64,000 bases of DNA. It comes from Terricaulis silvestris (GTDB taxonomy: Bacteria > Pseudomonadota > Alphaproteobacteria > Caulobacterales > Aquidulcibacteraceae). The first letter of the stretch is position 1. The number at the start of each line of letters is the position of its first letter. The stretch covers positions 1,762,501 to 1,826,500 of the forward strand of contig NZ_CP047045.1 of NCBI RefSeq assembly GCF_009792355.1. Reading direction: 5' to 3'. The translations under genes were made by a program, and so were the position numbers. Shown in pieces: positions 33,864 through 42,849 of the stretch. The notes below the pieces were generated by a model. That model made no database searches. It was given only the letters and a program-made list of their open reading frames with translations, and was not told the DNA's origin.

Positions 33864-34064
33864 TCAGTTCAGCACGAACGTCACTTTCATATTCACGCGC
33901 CATTCGCTGATCTTGCCGTTCTTGGCGGTGACTTTGATGTCCTGCACCCAGGCGCCTTCGATGTTCTCGAGTGAGTCCGACGCTTTCGCCATGCCTTGCT
34001 CGATGGCGTCTTCGAGACCCTTCGCGGAACCGGCGGTGACTTCGATCACTTTGGCGACAGCCAT
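33864..34064 (-). CDS. Dodecin, flavin-binding protein
   Basis: A 66-residue dodecin: AKVIEVTAGSAKGLEDAIEQG, then a helix, and VTAKNGKISEWRVNMKVTFVL as the C-terminal strands. Dodecins assemble as hollow dodecamers that store or sequester flavin, with the aromatic Trp (EWRV) stacking on the isoalloxazine ring. Length and motif are standard. A strong site CAGGAGGAC precedes ATG 34064 on the minus strand. It is a monocistronic gene. Confidence 0.95.
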   Translation of the reverse strand: MAVAKVIEVTAGSAKGLEDAIEQGMAKASDSLENIEGAWVQDIKVTAKNGKISEWRVNMKVTFVLN

Positions 34065-34131
34065 GGCGTCCTCCTGTTTTGCAACAAGAGGACGCTAGGC
34101 CTGCCGCAGGCGCATGCAAGCGCCGCCGCTG

Positions 34132-35997
34132 TTAGAACCGCGCGCGCACACCGATGAAGCCGCTGCGCGGCGCGCCGGCGTAAGCTTCCACGGGTTCGTA
34201 GTCTTCATCCGTGATGTTATCGACGCGCACGAAAAGTTCCGCGTGGTCGTCTAGGTCAAACGTCACATTGCCGCCGCCGACGCTGTAGGAATCGACCTCG
34301 GCTGTGCCCGCGAACACACCTGTAGGCGTGTAGACGGTGTCATTACGCGCGCCGACATAGCGCCAATTCACGGCGACGCTCAGACGATCAGCAGGACGGA
34401 AGGTTGTCTCAAGCTTCGCGCCATGCTCGGGGCGCCGCGACAATTGCACGCCCGTTGCGCCATCCTGTGCGTCGGTCCAGGCGTAATCCACTCGAACGTT
34501 GGCCCAAGGCAACACATCGACGTCGACATAGAATTCGGCGCCGTCGATCTCAGCTTCATCGATGTTGATATTCTGCAGATCGCCAAAGCTATAATTGATC
34601 ATGTTGTCGATGCGCGTTTGATAATAAGACGCGCCGGTGCTGATCGCCTCCGAGACATCGAAGTCCCAGCCGATCTCCCACGATTCGGATTCCTCCGGTG
34701 CAAGATCGGGATTGCCGATGTTGAAGAAGCCTGTCTCATAGCGCTCGCTCAAAGAAGGCGCCTTGAACCCGGCGCCGAAGGAAGCAAACAAGCGGAACGC
34801 ATCGAAGGTGGCGACGGCGCCCAGCGAATACGTCGCCTGGGCGCCGAACGCCTCGTAGTCATCGACGCGCACCGAGCCAGTGGCCACCACGCGCTCACCG
34901 ATGTCGAACTGTCCGATCACGAACGCGGCGCTTTGATCTTCGTCAGTTGTGAGCGGGTCATTGAATTGCGAGACGTTGTCGATGGTGTTGTTCTCGAATG
35001 ACAGCCCGCCGTTGAGCGATCCGCCAGTGAGGTCATAGTGCGCCGTCAAGTCAGCGAATTGCCGATCAAACGCCGCAGAGAATGTCTGCAAGCCGCCGTC
35101 CCGCTCTGCGCGATCGAGTGAAACCTCACCGCCAGACAGTCGCACATTGAATGCGTCACTGAGGGTGTAGTCGCCGCCCAGCCGCCAGACCGTCTGCTCC
35201 TGTTCGTTGCCGAGATCCGGATCATCGGCGCGCTGGTCGAAGCCGGGGCCGCCGCCCAGCGTGTCGTATTCAGATACAGACTCCCGATACCGCGCCAACA
35301 CATCGAAACCCCAGTTTCCAGCTTCGTGGCGGGCCGTACCGGTAAACGTCGAAAGTGTTGATCCGTCTTTGTCGCCTGTGCTGAGCGGGAAGCGCTCGGG
35401 CACATTGTCGAAGCCCTCGGTGTCATAGAACTCGACGCTTACGCCGTAAGACGTGGCGCTGCCGCCGCCCGCCGCGCCCAACAAAGTGCGGAAGGTTCCG
35501 AACGAACCGATTTCGGCTTCCAAGAACGGTTCGAACGGCGTCTCGCCGCCGCGACGCGTAATCATGTTCACCACGCCACCGACCGCGTCAGATCCGTAGA
35601 TTGCCGATGCAGGGCCACGCAGCACTTCGACGCGCTCAAGCGCGCCGAGTGCGTCCTGACCGAAATCGTACGCGGATGACGGGCTCGAAGCGTCGTTCAG
35701 ACGGATGCCGTCGAACAGCGCCAGCACATGCTTCGAGTTTGTGCCGCGCAAAAACACAGAGGTCTGCTGGCCTGCGCCGCCACTTTGCACCGCCTGAGCG
35801 CCGAGCGCGTCAACCAGAGTGACAAGTCCGCGTGCTTCAATGTCGGCGCGATCGACGACTTCAATGCGGGCGGGGAGACGTGACGCCTCGGTTGGTTCAC
35901 GCGTCGCGGTGACGACGATGTCTGTCTCCTGCGCAAATGCGGGCGACGTGATGAAGGCTGTGGCCGCAAATAGCGCGGCCTTGAGTATGTTACGCAT
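34132..35997 (-). CDS. btuB: TonB-dependent cobalamin receptor, BtuB-like
   Basis: A 621-residue outer-membrane receptor with a signal peptide (AATAFITSPAFAQ), TonB box (DIVVTATRE near 26-34), plug domain (ARIEVVDRADIEARGLVTLV to GVVNMITRRGG) and a C-terminal barrel ending in an aromatic Phe (GFIGVRARF). Vitamin B12 uptake is inferred from the cobalamin riboswitch directly upstream and the BtuB-like plug. No BtuCDF genes lie nearby, so transport across the inner membrane uses proteins elsewhere. The ATG at 35997 begins just before the signal peptide. Confidence 0.92.
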   Translation of the reverse strand: MRNILKAALFAATAFITSPAFAQETDIVVTATREPTEASRLPARIEVVDRADIEARGLVTLVDALGAQAVQSGGAGQQTSVFLRGTNSKHVLALFDGIRLNDASSPSSAYDFGQDALGALERVEVLRGPASAIYGSDAVGGVVNMITRRGGETPFEPFLEAEIGSFGTFRTLLGAAGGGSATSYGVSVEFYDTEGFDNVPERFPLSTGDKDGSTLSTFTGTARHEAGNWGFDVLARYRESVSEYDTLGGGPGFDQRADDPDLGNEQEQTVWRLGGDYTLSDAFNVRLSGGEVSLDRAERDGGLQTFSAAFDRQFADLTAHYDLTGGSLNGGLSFENNTIDNVSQFNDPLTTDEDQSAAFVIGQFDIGERVVATGSVRVDDYEAFGAQATYSLGAVATFDAFRLFASFGAGFKAPSLSERYETGFFNIGNPDLAPEESESWEIGWDFDVSEAISTGASYYQTRIDNMINYSFGDLQNINIDEAEIDGAEFYVDVDVLPWANVRVDYAWTDAQDGATGVQLSRRPEHGAKLETTFRPADRLSVAVNWRYVGARNDTVYTPTGVFAGTAEVDSYSVGGGNVTFDLDDHAELFVRVDNITDEDYEPVEAYAGAPRSGFIGVRARF

Positions 35998-36159
35998 GGG
36001 ATCATCCCCCTAAGCGGCGCGTCTCGTCCCCAAGGACACGCCAAGCAGCGACAAGCGGGGCCCAAAGAACGAATTCTTTGCGCGGGGCCGCCCGCGTCGC
36101 TGCTGCGGAGACATCCGGTTCGACGGCTGAATCCCGGCCGGGCGAACGAGCGACGTGCG

Positions 36160-36311
36160 ACGGCAGGTCTCCTGGCTCACGGCTCGATCGCGTTTCCGCC
36201 GCCTTCCCAGGTCCTTCGGACCCAGTGGCGTGATGGCGGATCAGCTCGCCGCTTACAGTTGCGGGCACAGCCGCGGATTTGGGGTTGTGATCCCCGCACC
36301 GCGTTCCCATT
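36160..36311 (-). promoter_or_regulatory. Cobalamin (B12) riboswitch
   Basis: Read on the minus strand, this region contains the B12 box AGCCAGGAGACCTGCC (plus 36162-36177), the GCCACTG segment, the CCCGCAACTGTAA-type core and the upstream GGTGC/ATCC elements. It sits about 160 bp before btuB on its strand and should turn the gene off when adenosylcobalamin is plentiful. This is a standard cobalamin riboswitch by its conserved core. Confidence 0.93.
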
Positions 36312-36386
36312 TCGCGTCCTCATCGGACGACCGTCGCGCTAAGACGTTTAGCCGCGCCGGATCGGCCCGCCAAGGTGCGCCAGGGC

Positions 36387-36414
36387 TTGACGTGAGCGGC
36401 GCGACGGCTAAAGA
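36387..36414 (+). promoter_or_regulatory. tuf promoter
   Basis: TTGACGT at 36387-36393, a 13-base spacer and GCTAAAGA at 36407-36414 match the alphaproteobacterial housekeeping form TTGACGS-N10-14-GCTANAWC at most positions. It lies about 80 bp before tuf. No other gene lies between. Confidence 0.6.
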
Positions 36415-36492
36415 CCCGCACCTTACGCGCGCTTCGGCCGGGCCGAAGCGTCGCACTAGCATTTTTGGACGCCGGAGAGACAGGACCTCACA

Positions 36493-37683
36493 ATGGCCAA
36501 GGAAAAGTTTGAGCGGAACAAGCCGCACTGCAACATCGGCACGATCGGCCACGTCGATCACGGCAAAACCACGCTCACAGCGGCCATTACTATGGTGCTG
36601 GCCAAGACCGGCGGCGCAAAGGCCATGTCCTACGCCGACATCGACGCCGCGCCAGAAGAGAAGGCCCGCGGCATCACGATCAACACGGCGCACGTCGAGT
36701 ACGAGACCAAGGCGCGCCACTACGCCCACGTCGATTGCCCCGGCCACGCCGACTACGTGAAGAACATGATCACCGGCGCCGCTCAGATGGATGGCGCCAT
36801 CCTCGTCGTATCCGCCGCCGACGGCCCGATGCCGCAAACGCGCGAGCACATCCTGCTCGCCCGTCAGGTCGGCGTGCCGGCGCTGGTCGTGTTCATGAAC
36901 AAGGTCGACATGGTCGACGACCAGGAACTGCTGGACCTCGTCGAAATGGAAGTCCGCGAGCTGCTGACGTCTTACAACTTCCCGGGCGACGACATTCCGA
37001 TCGTGAAGGGCTCGGCTCTGGCCGCCGTTGAAGGCCGTGACGCGCCAATCGGCGAAGACTCGATCATGAACCTCATGACCGCTGTCGACACCTACATCCC
37101 GCAGCCGGCGCGTCCGCTCGACCTGCCGTTCTTGATGCCGGTTGAAGACGTGTTCTCGATCTCGGGCCGCGGCACGGTCGTCACGGGCCGCGTCGAAAAG
37201 GGCATCGTGAAGGTCGGCGAGGAAATCGAGATCATCGGCATCCGTCCGACCGTGAAGTCGGTCTGCACGGGCGTTGAAATGTTCCGCAAGCTGCTCGACC
37301 AGGGCCAAGCCGGCGACAACATAGGCGCCTTGCTGCGCGGCATCGATCGTGAAGGCGTCGAGCGCGGCCAGGTTCTGGCCAAGCCGGGCTCGATCACGCC
37401 GCACAAGAAGTTCGAAGCGGAGATCTACGTTCTGACGAAGGAAGAAGGCGGCCGTCACACCCCGTTCTTCACCAACTATCGTCCGCAATTCTATTTCCGC
37501 ACCACTGATGTGACCGGCATCGTTCAGCTGCCGGAAGGCGTCGAAATGGTCATGCCGGGCGACAACGTGAAGATCTCGGTTGAGCTCATCAACCCGATCG
37601 CCATGGACCAAGGCCTCCGCTTCGCCATCCGCGAAGGCGGCCGCACGGTCGGCTCGGGCGTCGTGGCCAAGATCGTCGACTAG
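36493..37683 (+). CDS. tuf: Elongation factor Tu
   Basis: A 396-residue GTPase carrying aminoacyl-tRNA to the ribosome. G1 is GHVDHGKT (19-26), DCPGH and NKVDM follow, and the domain II-III regions are full length. Unlike the usual arrangement it does not stand directly before rpsJ; two peptidase/adhesin-like genes and a tiny peptide gene separate them, and tuf has its own promoter (36387) and terminator (37714). The nearby tRNA-Tyr/tRNA-Gly pair recalls the tufB neighbourhood of other proteobacteria. Confidence 0.98.
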   Translation: MAKEKFERNKPHCNIGTIGHVDHGKTTLTAAITMVLAKTGGAKAMSYADIDAAPEEKARGITINTAHVEYETKARHYAHVDCPGHADYVKNMITGAAQMDGAILVVSAADGPMPQTREHILLARQVGVPALVVFMNKVDMVDDQELLDLVEMEVRELLTSYNFPGDDIPIVKGSALAAVEGRDAPIGEDSIMNLMTAVDTYIPQPARPLDLPFLMPVEDVFSISGRGTVVTGRVEKGIVKVGEEIEIIGIRPTVKSVCTGVEMFRKLLDQGQAGDNIGALLRGIDREGVERGQVLAKPGSITPHKKFEAEIYVLTKEEGGRHTPFFTNYRPQFYFRTTDVTGIVQLPEGVEMVMPGDNVKISVELINPIAMDQGLRFAIREGGRTVGSGVVAKIVD

Positions 37684-37713
37684 GCCTTCAGCGTCACAAA
37701 CTGACATCCCAGA

Positions 37714-37742
37714 AGCCCCGGAGTTCGCTCCGGGGCTTTTTC
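37714..37742 (+). terminator. tuf terminator
   Basis: AGCCCCGGAG and CTCCGGGGCT form a 10-base stem with a TTCG loop, followed by TTTTT. It is a typical strong intrinsic terminator, 30 bp after the tuf stop. Confidence 0.93.
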
Positions 37743-37875
37743 GTTGCAGCGCAGCAGCTGTCCGTCGTGCGTGCGCGCCTTGGCGCGTGCAATGCGTGGT
37801 GTTAATTGTGCCCCATAGTTCCAGGCCGCGTGTGCGGTCGCCGGAAGCTGCTCCGGCGTGAGAACGGGGGAAGTC

Positions 37876-39816
37876 ATGAGAAACCGCGTTCTGGCCGCTC
37901 TGGCCGGGATTATGGCGCTCGGCGTGTGCATCACCGCGTCAGCTGCGCCGATAGAGGCCTACAGCCGTCTGCCGGCAATGTCGAACGTCCGGCTCTCGGA
38001 CAACGGGCAAAACGTCGCTTACGTCACTTCGCGCGATGGTCAGCTTCGCGTGATGGTCCAGCAATTGAGCGATGGCGCCGCGCTCGCCGTGCTTGACCTT
38101 GGCGACGCCAAGATTCGCGACGTTGAATGGGGCAGCCCCAATCACGTCGTCATCATCGTCTCCAGCACGACCGCCATTCCCTACGTGACGTTCGTCGGTG
38201 AACTATATCAGGCGGTCAGCTTGGATATTCGCACCGGGCAAGCCGTTCAGCTTATGCAGCGGGCCGGCGGTTCGACCACCTACGCGACAGTGCTGGCAGG
38301 TTGGCCCTCTTATGGCACGCACGATGGCGACCCGGTGATGTACGTGGAAGCGATACACGATGAGCCGCAGACGCGCGGCGACTGGCGTCTTGATCTGATC
38401 CGCGTCGATCTCGACGATGGCGAAACCCACCAGCACCAAATGGGTTCGAAAAGCGCGCACAACTTCCTGGTTCAGCCGGACGGCACGCTGCTTGCGCGGC
38501 AGAACTTCGACTATGACACTCGCGAATGGTCGCTTGAAGCCCGCGTTGGCGGTTCGATGCGCGTTGTGCATCGCGTGCGCGATACGCTCGAAAGCCCCTA
38601 TCTGGGAGGGCTAACAGCGGACGGTCAGTCGCTGATCGTCGACCTTTGGGACAGCACCAACCAAGTCTATCGCCCAACGCCGCTCTCGATGCAGACCGGG
38701 CAGTTCGGAGAGCCGATTTTGCCGCCGAATGACGTCGCGGTGTTATATAACGAGAGTCAGCGCATGGTCGGCTACGCCGAGAACGGTGTCTACACGCGCT
38801 ACAATTTTACCGATTCAAATCGCGCGGCCGCTTGGGAGCGAATCCGCGCCGTGTTTCCAAATCGCCAAATCTCTATTGAATCGAACACGCCTGATTTCAG
38901 CCGGGTCATCGTTTACGTCGAGGGCACGGGCTACCCCGGCAACTACATCATGTATGACGCCGCTAGCAGTCGCATGACCCAGATCGGGCGCACGCGGCCC
39001 GATCTTACGCCGGCTGACATCGCGGAAGTGCGTTCGATCACCTACCGCGCGGCGGACGGCTTGGAGATTCAAGCCTATCTCACGCTGCCGCCGGGCCGCG
39101 ATCCGACCAACCTTCCGCTTGTTGTGATGCCGCACGGTGGTCCGCAATCGCGCGACATCGCGGGCTTCGATTGGATTGCGCAGTCGTTGGCGTCACGTGG
39201 TTACGCCGTGTTGCAACCGAACTTCCGCGGCTCCGAGGGCTTCGGCAACGCGTTTGTTGAAGCGGCGTACGGCGAATGGGGCCGCAAGATGCAGACCGAT
39301 CTTTCGGACGGCGTCACCTATCTCGCCGGTCGGGGCATGATTGACGCGTCCCGTGTGTGCATCATGGGCGCAAGCTATGGTGGTTACGCTGCGCTCGCAG
39401 GTGTCACGCTACAAAGCGGCGTCTATCGCTGCTCGGTCGCCATCGCGCCGGTCGCTGACGTCCGCGATTTTATGGATTGGATCGTCCGGCGTAATTCAAG
39501 CGAGTCCGACAGATATCTCTATTGGCAACGCTACATCGGCTTCTCGAACCTCAACGATCCGCTGCTGAACGAGATCTCGCCGGTCCGCCACGCAGGGAAC
39601 GCCAGTGCGCCGGTCTTGCTCATCCATGGTCGCGACGACACCGTCGTGCCGTTCTCTCACAGCGCGGGGATGGAGCGGGCGCTGCGCAGCGCCGGCAAGC
39701 CCGTCGAACTCGTGACCCTCCGCGAAGAGGACCACTGGCTCTCCCGAGAAGCGACCCGCATGCAGACCATGAGCGCCGCGCTGGCATTCCTGGAGCGGCA
39801 CAATCCGCCGAACTGA
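37876..39816 (+). CDS. Secreted S9-family prolyl oligopeptidase-like hydrolase
   Basis: A 646-residue exported peptidase. A signal peptide ([20 protein letters not shown]) is followed by a seven-bladed-propeller-like half and an alpha/beta hydrolase domain with the nucleophile Ser500 ([13 protein letters not shown]), the Asp of [10 protein letters not shown] near 585 and His620 (EEDHWLS). The family cuts after proline or acts as dipeptidyl/acylaminoacyl peptidase. ATG 37876 has GGGGGAAG before it; an earlier in-frame start adds six residues. Placement between tuf and rpsJ is unusual for a translation locus. Confidence 0.9.
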   Translation: MRNRVLAALAGIMALGVCITASAAPIEAYSRLPAMSNVRLSDNGQNVAYVTSRDGQLRVMVQQLSDGAALAVLDLGDAKIRDVEWGSPNHVVIIVSSTTAIPYVTFVGELYQAVSLDIRTGQAVQLMQRAGGSTTYATVLAGWPSYGTHDGDPVMYVEAIHDEPQTRGDWRLDLIRVDLDDGETHQHQMGSKSAHNFLVQPDGTLLARQNFDYDTREWSLEARVGGSMRVVHRVRDTLESPYLGGLTADGQSLIVDLWDSTNQVYRPTPLSMQTGQFGEPILPPNDVAVLYNESQRMVGYAENGVYTRYNFTDSNRAAAWERIRAVFPNRQISIESNTPDFSRVIVYVEGTGYPGNYIMYDAASSRMTQIGRTRPDLTPADIAEVRSITYRAADGLEIQAYLTLPPGRDPTNLPLVVMPHGGPQSRDIAGFDWIAQSLASRGYAVLQPNFRGSEGFGNAFVEAAYGEWGRKMQTDLSDGVTYLAGRGMIDASRVCIMGASYGGYAALAGVTLQSGVYRCSVAIAPVADVRDFMDWIVRRNSSESDRYLYWQRYIGFSNLNDPLLNEISPVRHAGNASAPVLLIHGRDDTVVPFSHSAGMERALRSAGKPVELVTLREEDHWLSREATRMQTMSAALAFLERHNPPN

Positions 39817-39854
39817 GGTCGCAGTTATTGCGGTCCGAAGACTAGCGCCAAGTC

Positions 39855-39890
39855 AAAGCTCCCGGATTGCAAGATCAGGGAGCTTTTTCT
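39855..39890 (+). terminator. Terminator after the S9 peptidase gene
   Basis: AAAGCTCCC (39855-39863) and GGGAGCTTT (39878-39886) form a nine-base stem followed by TTTCT. It ends the peptidase transcript. Confidence 0.8.
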
Positions 39891-39973
39891 TTGCCGCAGT
39901 GCACACGCGAGTTCCTCACAACAGCCCGTAGACCAACTTTTGGCCTAGGCCTTCGCTGACCATTTCCATTTCA

Positions 39974-39989
39974 TTAACCATGCGCTAGA
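39974..39989 (+). promoter_or_regulatory. Possible CtrA-regulated promoter of a tiny gene
   Basis: TTAACCAT (39974-39981) is the classic CtrA half-site, and GCTAGA (39984-39989) resembles the alphaproteobacterial -10. The second half-site reads CTAG rather than TTAA. It would drive a transcript of roughly 190 bases ending at the terminator at 40157. Confidence 0.4.
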
Positions 39990-40058
39990 GTTCCCATCGT
40001 GGCGCAAATAAGGGGTGAGCCAAACCCCAGGGCGTCGTGTTTTGTGAGGGAGACGGGT

Positions 40059-40136
40059 ATGAAATTTTTCGTGTTGGCTTCTCTGCTGGTTATGGCCGTG
40101 AGCTCGATCGGCCCGGGTCCGTGCTGGATCTGCTGA
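40059..40136 (+). CDS. Tiny exported peptide gene (25 aa)
   Basis: An ATG at 40059 follows GAGGGAGA closely and opens a 25-codon frame: Met-Lys, two Phe, a hydrophobic core (VLASLLVMAVSS) like a signal peptide or membrane anchor, and a C-terminal GPGPCWIC with two cysteines and a Trp. A perfect intrinsic terminator starts 21 bases after the stop, so the peptide gene is the whole transcript. I do not know this family. It could be a membrane microprotein, a small secreted signal, or a leader-like peptide on a regulatory RNA. The strong ribosome site and tidy unit argue for translation. Confidence 0.55.
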   Translation: MKFFVLASLLVMAVSSIGPGPCWIC

Positions 40137-40156
40137 TCAAGCGTCAAAAGTTTAGA

Positions 40157-40184
40157 AAAGGCCGCCTTTCGAGGCGGCCTTTTA
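40157..40184 (+). terminator. Terminator of the 25-aa peptide gene
   Basis: AAAAGGCCGCC and GGCGGCCTTTT make a strong GC stem with a TTTCGA loop and T run. The transcript from the putative promoter at 39974 would end here. Confidence 0.93.
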
Positions 40185-40273
40185 CGTTCTAGCGGTAGTC
40201 TGCATCCGGCCGCCGTCGCGCGTGCATCCTTCAGGGGAATGGACGCCGTTTCAGCGGCGCGAGGGAGACGTGG

Positions 40274-41311
40274 ATGGAACGGTTTGTCTTTATCACGGCG
40301 GTGACGATCGCTATTCTCATGGGCCTCTGGGCCATGTTTGGCCGCTCGAATTTCGACTTTCACATGGATGCCGATGGGCGCGGCATCTCGCCGGTCGTCG
40401 AGCTCGCGCCTGGCACAATGGCGGCGCAGACCTTTGCCGGCACGTATTTGGATATTCGCTCAGCCGCCGCGAACGTCACCATAATCCCCGAGGACCGGAC
40501 CGATTTCTCAGTCGAGATCGACAATTCCGCCGGTCTGGCCCCGATGCCCACGGTCGGCGTCGAGGGCGAGAACCTCATCATTGACGGCCAATTGCGCGGC
40601 CGCATTCATGGCTGCGACGGCGACAGCCTCTCGTTGCGCGGCTACGGCGACGTGGCCCAAAACCAGCTCCCCCGCATCACCATCCGCACCCCGCGCGCGC
40701 TCGATGTGGATCGCAGCGGCGCCGGCAACACCGAGATCGGCGCCGCCGAGAGCGTTTCCCTTGATTTCAGCGGTTGCGGCACGGCCCGTATCGGCGATGT
40801 CACCGGTGATCTCGACCTGGATATCGCCGGCGCTGGCGAAGTCACGGCTGGCGCTGCGCGCCACGTGAGCGCCGATGTGGCCGGTGCAGGCGATATTACC
40901 TTGGGCGCGATCTCCGCCGGCGCGGACCTCGATATCTCGGGCGCCGCCACCGTGACCATCGCCTCCCTGACTGGCGATCTCTCTACCGACGCCGCCGGCG
41001 CCAGCGAGATTCGCATTAACGGTGGCTCGATCGGGACCGCCGAGATCGACATGGCCGGCTCGGGCGACCTGGAGATCGCCGCCAACATCGCAACCATGAA
41101 CGTGTCCATCATGGGCGTGGGCGACATCGACGTGGCGGGCACGGTAGGCGACCTCGACGTCGATATCGCCGGCCCGGGCTCGGTCACGGTCCAAGCCGTC
41201 ACCGGCAGCCTGCAGCAGGACATCGCCGGCCCCGGCAGCGTCACGGTTACCGGCAGCGCCAGAAGCGCACCGCCCGCGCCGCCGGCCGCACCGGCCGCGC
41301 CGACACCTTGA
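40274..41311 (+). CDS. Membrane-anchored GIN-domain (DUF2807) protein
   Basis: A 345-residue protein with an N-terminal membrane anchor (FVFITAVTIAILMGLWAMF) and a DUF2807-type head-GIN fold. The C-terminal half is a regular beta-repeat of about 20 residues (DLDIAGAGEV, DVAGAGDITL, DISGAATVTI and so on) ending in a Pro/Ala tail. Such proteins are often annotated as adhesin-like, but the role is not established; with the anchor at the N-terminus the domain probably faces the periplasm. ATG 40274 follows GGGAGACGTGG. Confidence 0.8.
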   Translation: MERFVFITAVTIAILMGLWAMFGRSNFDFHMDADGRGISPVVELAPGTMAAQTFAGTYLDIRSAAANVTIIPEDRTDFSVEIDNSAGLAPMPTVGVEGENLIIDGQLRGRIHGCDGDSLSLRGYGDVAQNQLPRITIRTPRALDVDRSGAGNTEIGAAESVSLDFSGCGTARIGDVTGDLDLDIAGAGEVTAGAARHVSADVAGAGDITLGAISAGADLDISGAATVTIASLTGDLSTDAAGASEIRINGGSIGTAEIDMAGSGDLEIAANIATMNVSIMGVGDIDVAGTVGDLDVDIAGPGSVTVQAVTGSLQQDIAGPGSVTVTGSARSAPPAPPAAPAAPTP

Positions 41312-41429
41312 AGGTGGTCGTACGCGCGGGACATGAGGTTCCGCGCGTATAAAAACCACGGCGCCAAGAGCCTATCGCGGCAAGGATGACGCCCATGCAA
41401 AAGCGTCGCTGCGATGGGCGAAACGAGCC

Positions 41430-41458
41430 TTGACGGGGGTCTAACGCCTCTGTAGGAC
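41430..41458 (+). promoter_or_regulatory. Promoter of the S10 operon
   Basis: TTGACG (41430-41435), 17 bases, then TAGGAC (41453-41458). It shares its -35 with the tuf promoter and lies about 260 bp before rpsJ, leaving a long leader. Confidence 0.55.
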
Positions 41459-41715
41459 ACGCCCCTTCGAACCGGCTGTAAGCTCTGGCTTAGACGCGGT
41501 TCGCAGCTAACGCGGCAGCGATCCCCACGAGTGGCGATCCAAATCAGGGCCGAATGCCCTGCTTCGCAGCGTTTTTTGCGATCCCAACGTCTTTTGAGCG
41601 CCGTCCGGTTCGGGCGGCGTTTTTCTCGTCGGCAGCTCAAATGAGCTCGCCGCCGTGTTCTGCGTCCGGCGATGCAAGTCGCGGCGCTAGGGAATTGAGA
41701 TCGGGAAGTTTGGCG
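41459..41715 (+). promoter_or_regulatory. S10 operon leader with possible attenuator
   Basis: The region between the GIN gene and rpsJ (41312-41715) has no convincing gene. Its second half would be mRNA leader with three hairpins: CGAACCG/CGGTTCG enclosing TAAGC/GCTTA (41468-41503), CAGGGC/GCCCTG (41545-41561) with a T run shortly after, and CGCCGTCC/GGGCGGCG followed by TTTTT (41599-41625). The last looks like an intrinsic terminator placed before the first gene, as expected for feedback attenuation of ribosomal proteins. Whether a ribosomal protein acts here is inference. Confidence 0.55.
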
Positions 41716-42030
41716 ATGATGCAGCAAAATATCCGGATCAGGCTGAAAGCCTTTGATCACCGCACGCTCGATCTCTCCGCAAAGGAGATCGTGTCGACGG
41801 CAAAGCGCACTGGCGCGACCGTGATCGGTCCCGTGCCGCTGCCGACGCGTATTGAGAAGTTCACCGTCAACCGCTCGCCGCACGTCGACAAGAAGAGCCG
41901 CGAGCAATTTGAAATCCGTACGTTCAAGCGCGTGCTCGATATCGTTCAACCGACGCCGCAAACCGTCGACGCGCTGATGAAGCTCGATCTGTCGGCCGGC
42001 GTCGATGTGCAAATCCAAGTTCTGGGCTGA
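41716..42030 (+). CDS. rpsJ: 30S ribosomal protein S10
   Basis: A 104-residue S10 (NusE), in the 30S head and, with NusB, in transcription antitermination. Conserved [14 protein letters not shown] and [18 protein letters not shown] are present. Two ATGs in a row (41716, 41719) follow GGGAAG, and 41716 is taken. The open frame upstream (to 41554) crosses the leader hairpins and is not used. It is the first gene of the S10-spc operon, and tuf is not immediately before it. Confidence 0.97.
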   Translation: MMQQNIRIRLKAFDHRTLDLSAKEIVSTAKRTGATVIGPVPLPTRIEKFTVNRSPHVDKKSREQFEIRTFKRVLDIVQPTPQTVDALMKLDLSAGVDVQIQVLG

Positions 42031-42034
42031 TCCG

Positions 42035-42841
42035 ATGGCTAAAGAACCCTCCCGTCGCACCGGCGTCATCGCGCGCAAGGTCGGCATGATGCGCGTCTTC
42101 GGCGAAGACGGCGCGCATACCCCGTGCACCGTTCTCGATCTCGCCGGCTGCCAAGTCGTTGGCCGTCGCACCGTAAACGCCGAAGAGTACAAAAACGCTT
42201 CGGGCGAAGCGGTTGCGCTGAAGCCGAAGAAGTCGCGCAAGAACGAGAAGCGCACCCCCGCCGCGCGCGAAGCGAAGGGCGATGGCTATAACGCCGTACA
42301 GCTCGCCGCCGGCGCCACCAAAGCAAAGAACAAGAGCCAGGCGATCCGTGGCCAATTCGCGCGCGCCAAGATTGAGCCGAAGGCGATCATCCGCGAATTC
42401 CGCGTCAGCGAAGACAACCTCCTGCCGGTCGGCGCCGAAATCAGCGCCGACCATTTTGTTGTCGGCCAAAAGGTCGATGTCGCAGGCGTCTCGATCGGCA
42501 AGGGCTTCGCCGGGGCCATGAAGCGCTGGAACTTCGGCGGCCTGCGCGCCACGCACGGCGTCTCGGTCTCGCACCGTTCGCACGGTTCGACCGGTCAGCG
42601 CCAAGATCCGGGCAAGGTCTTCAAAGGTAAGAAGATGGCCGGCCATCTCGGCGACGAACGCGTCAGCACGCAGAATCTGCAAATCGTCCGCGTCGATGCA
42701 AAGCGCGGGCTTTTGTTTGTGAAGGGCTCGGTGCCCGGCGCCGACAATGGCTGGGTTGAAGTGCGCGACGCCGCCAAGGCTGCGCTGCCAAAGGACGCGC
42801 CGAAGCCGGCGGGTCTGATCCAAGCGCAAGCGGCTGAGTGA
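42035..42841 (+). CDS. rplC: 50S ribosomal protein L3
   Basis: A 268-residue L3, longer than the roughly 210 residues of E. coli; the extra length includes a Lys-rich insert around 55-85 ([20 protein letters not shown]). The loop reaching the peptidyl-transferase centre keeps [19 protein letters not shown] and [10 protein letters not shown], where the Gln is methylated by PrmB in other bacteria. ATG 42035 lies 4 bp after rpsJ. L3 starts large-subunit assembly. Confidence 0.97.
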   Translation: MAKEPSRRTGVIARKVGMMRVFGEDGAHTPCTVLDLAGCQVVGRRTVNAEEYKNASGEAVALKPKKSRKNEKRTPAAREAKGDGYNAVQLAAGATKAKNKSQAIRGQFARAKIEPKAIIREFRVSEDNLLPVGAEISADHFVVGQKVDVAGVSIGKGFAGAMKRWNFGGLRATHGVSVSHRSHGSTGQRQDPGKVFKGKKMAGHLGDERVSTQNLQIVRVDAKRGLLFVKGSVPGADNGWVEVRDAAKAALPKDAPKPAGLIQAQAAE

Positions 42842-42849
42842 GGGCTCCG

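Noticed and set aside
36002-36310. Minus-strand coding frame upstream of btuB
   Set aside because: It lies across the cobalamin riboswitch, and its sequence follows the RNA core.
41554-41715. N-terminal extension of S10
   Set aside because: It covers leader hairpins, gives poor composition, and S10 normally starts at the double ATG at 41716.
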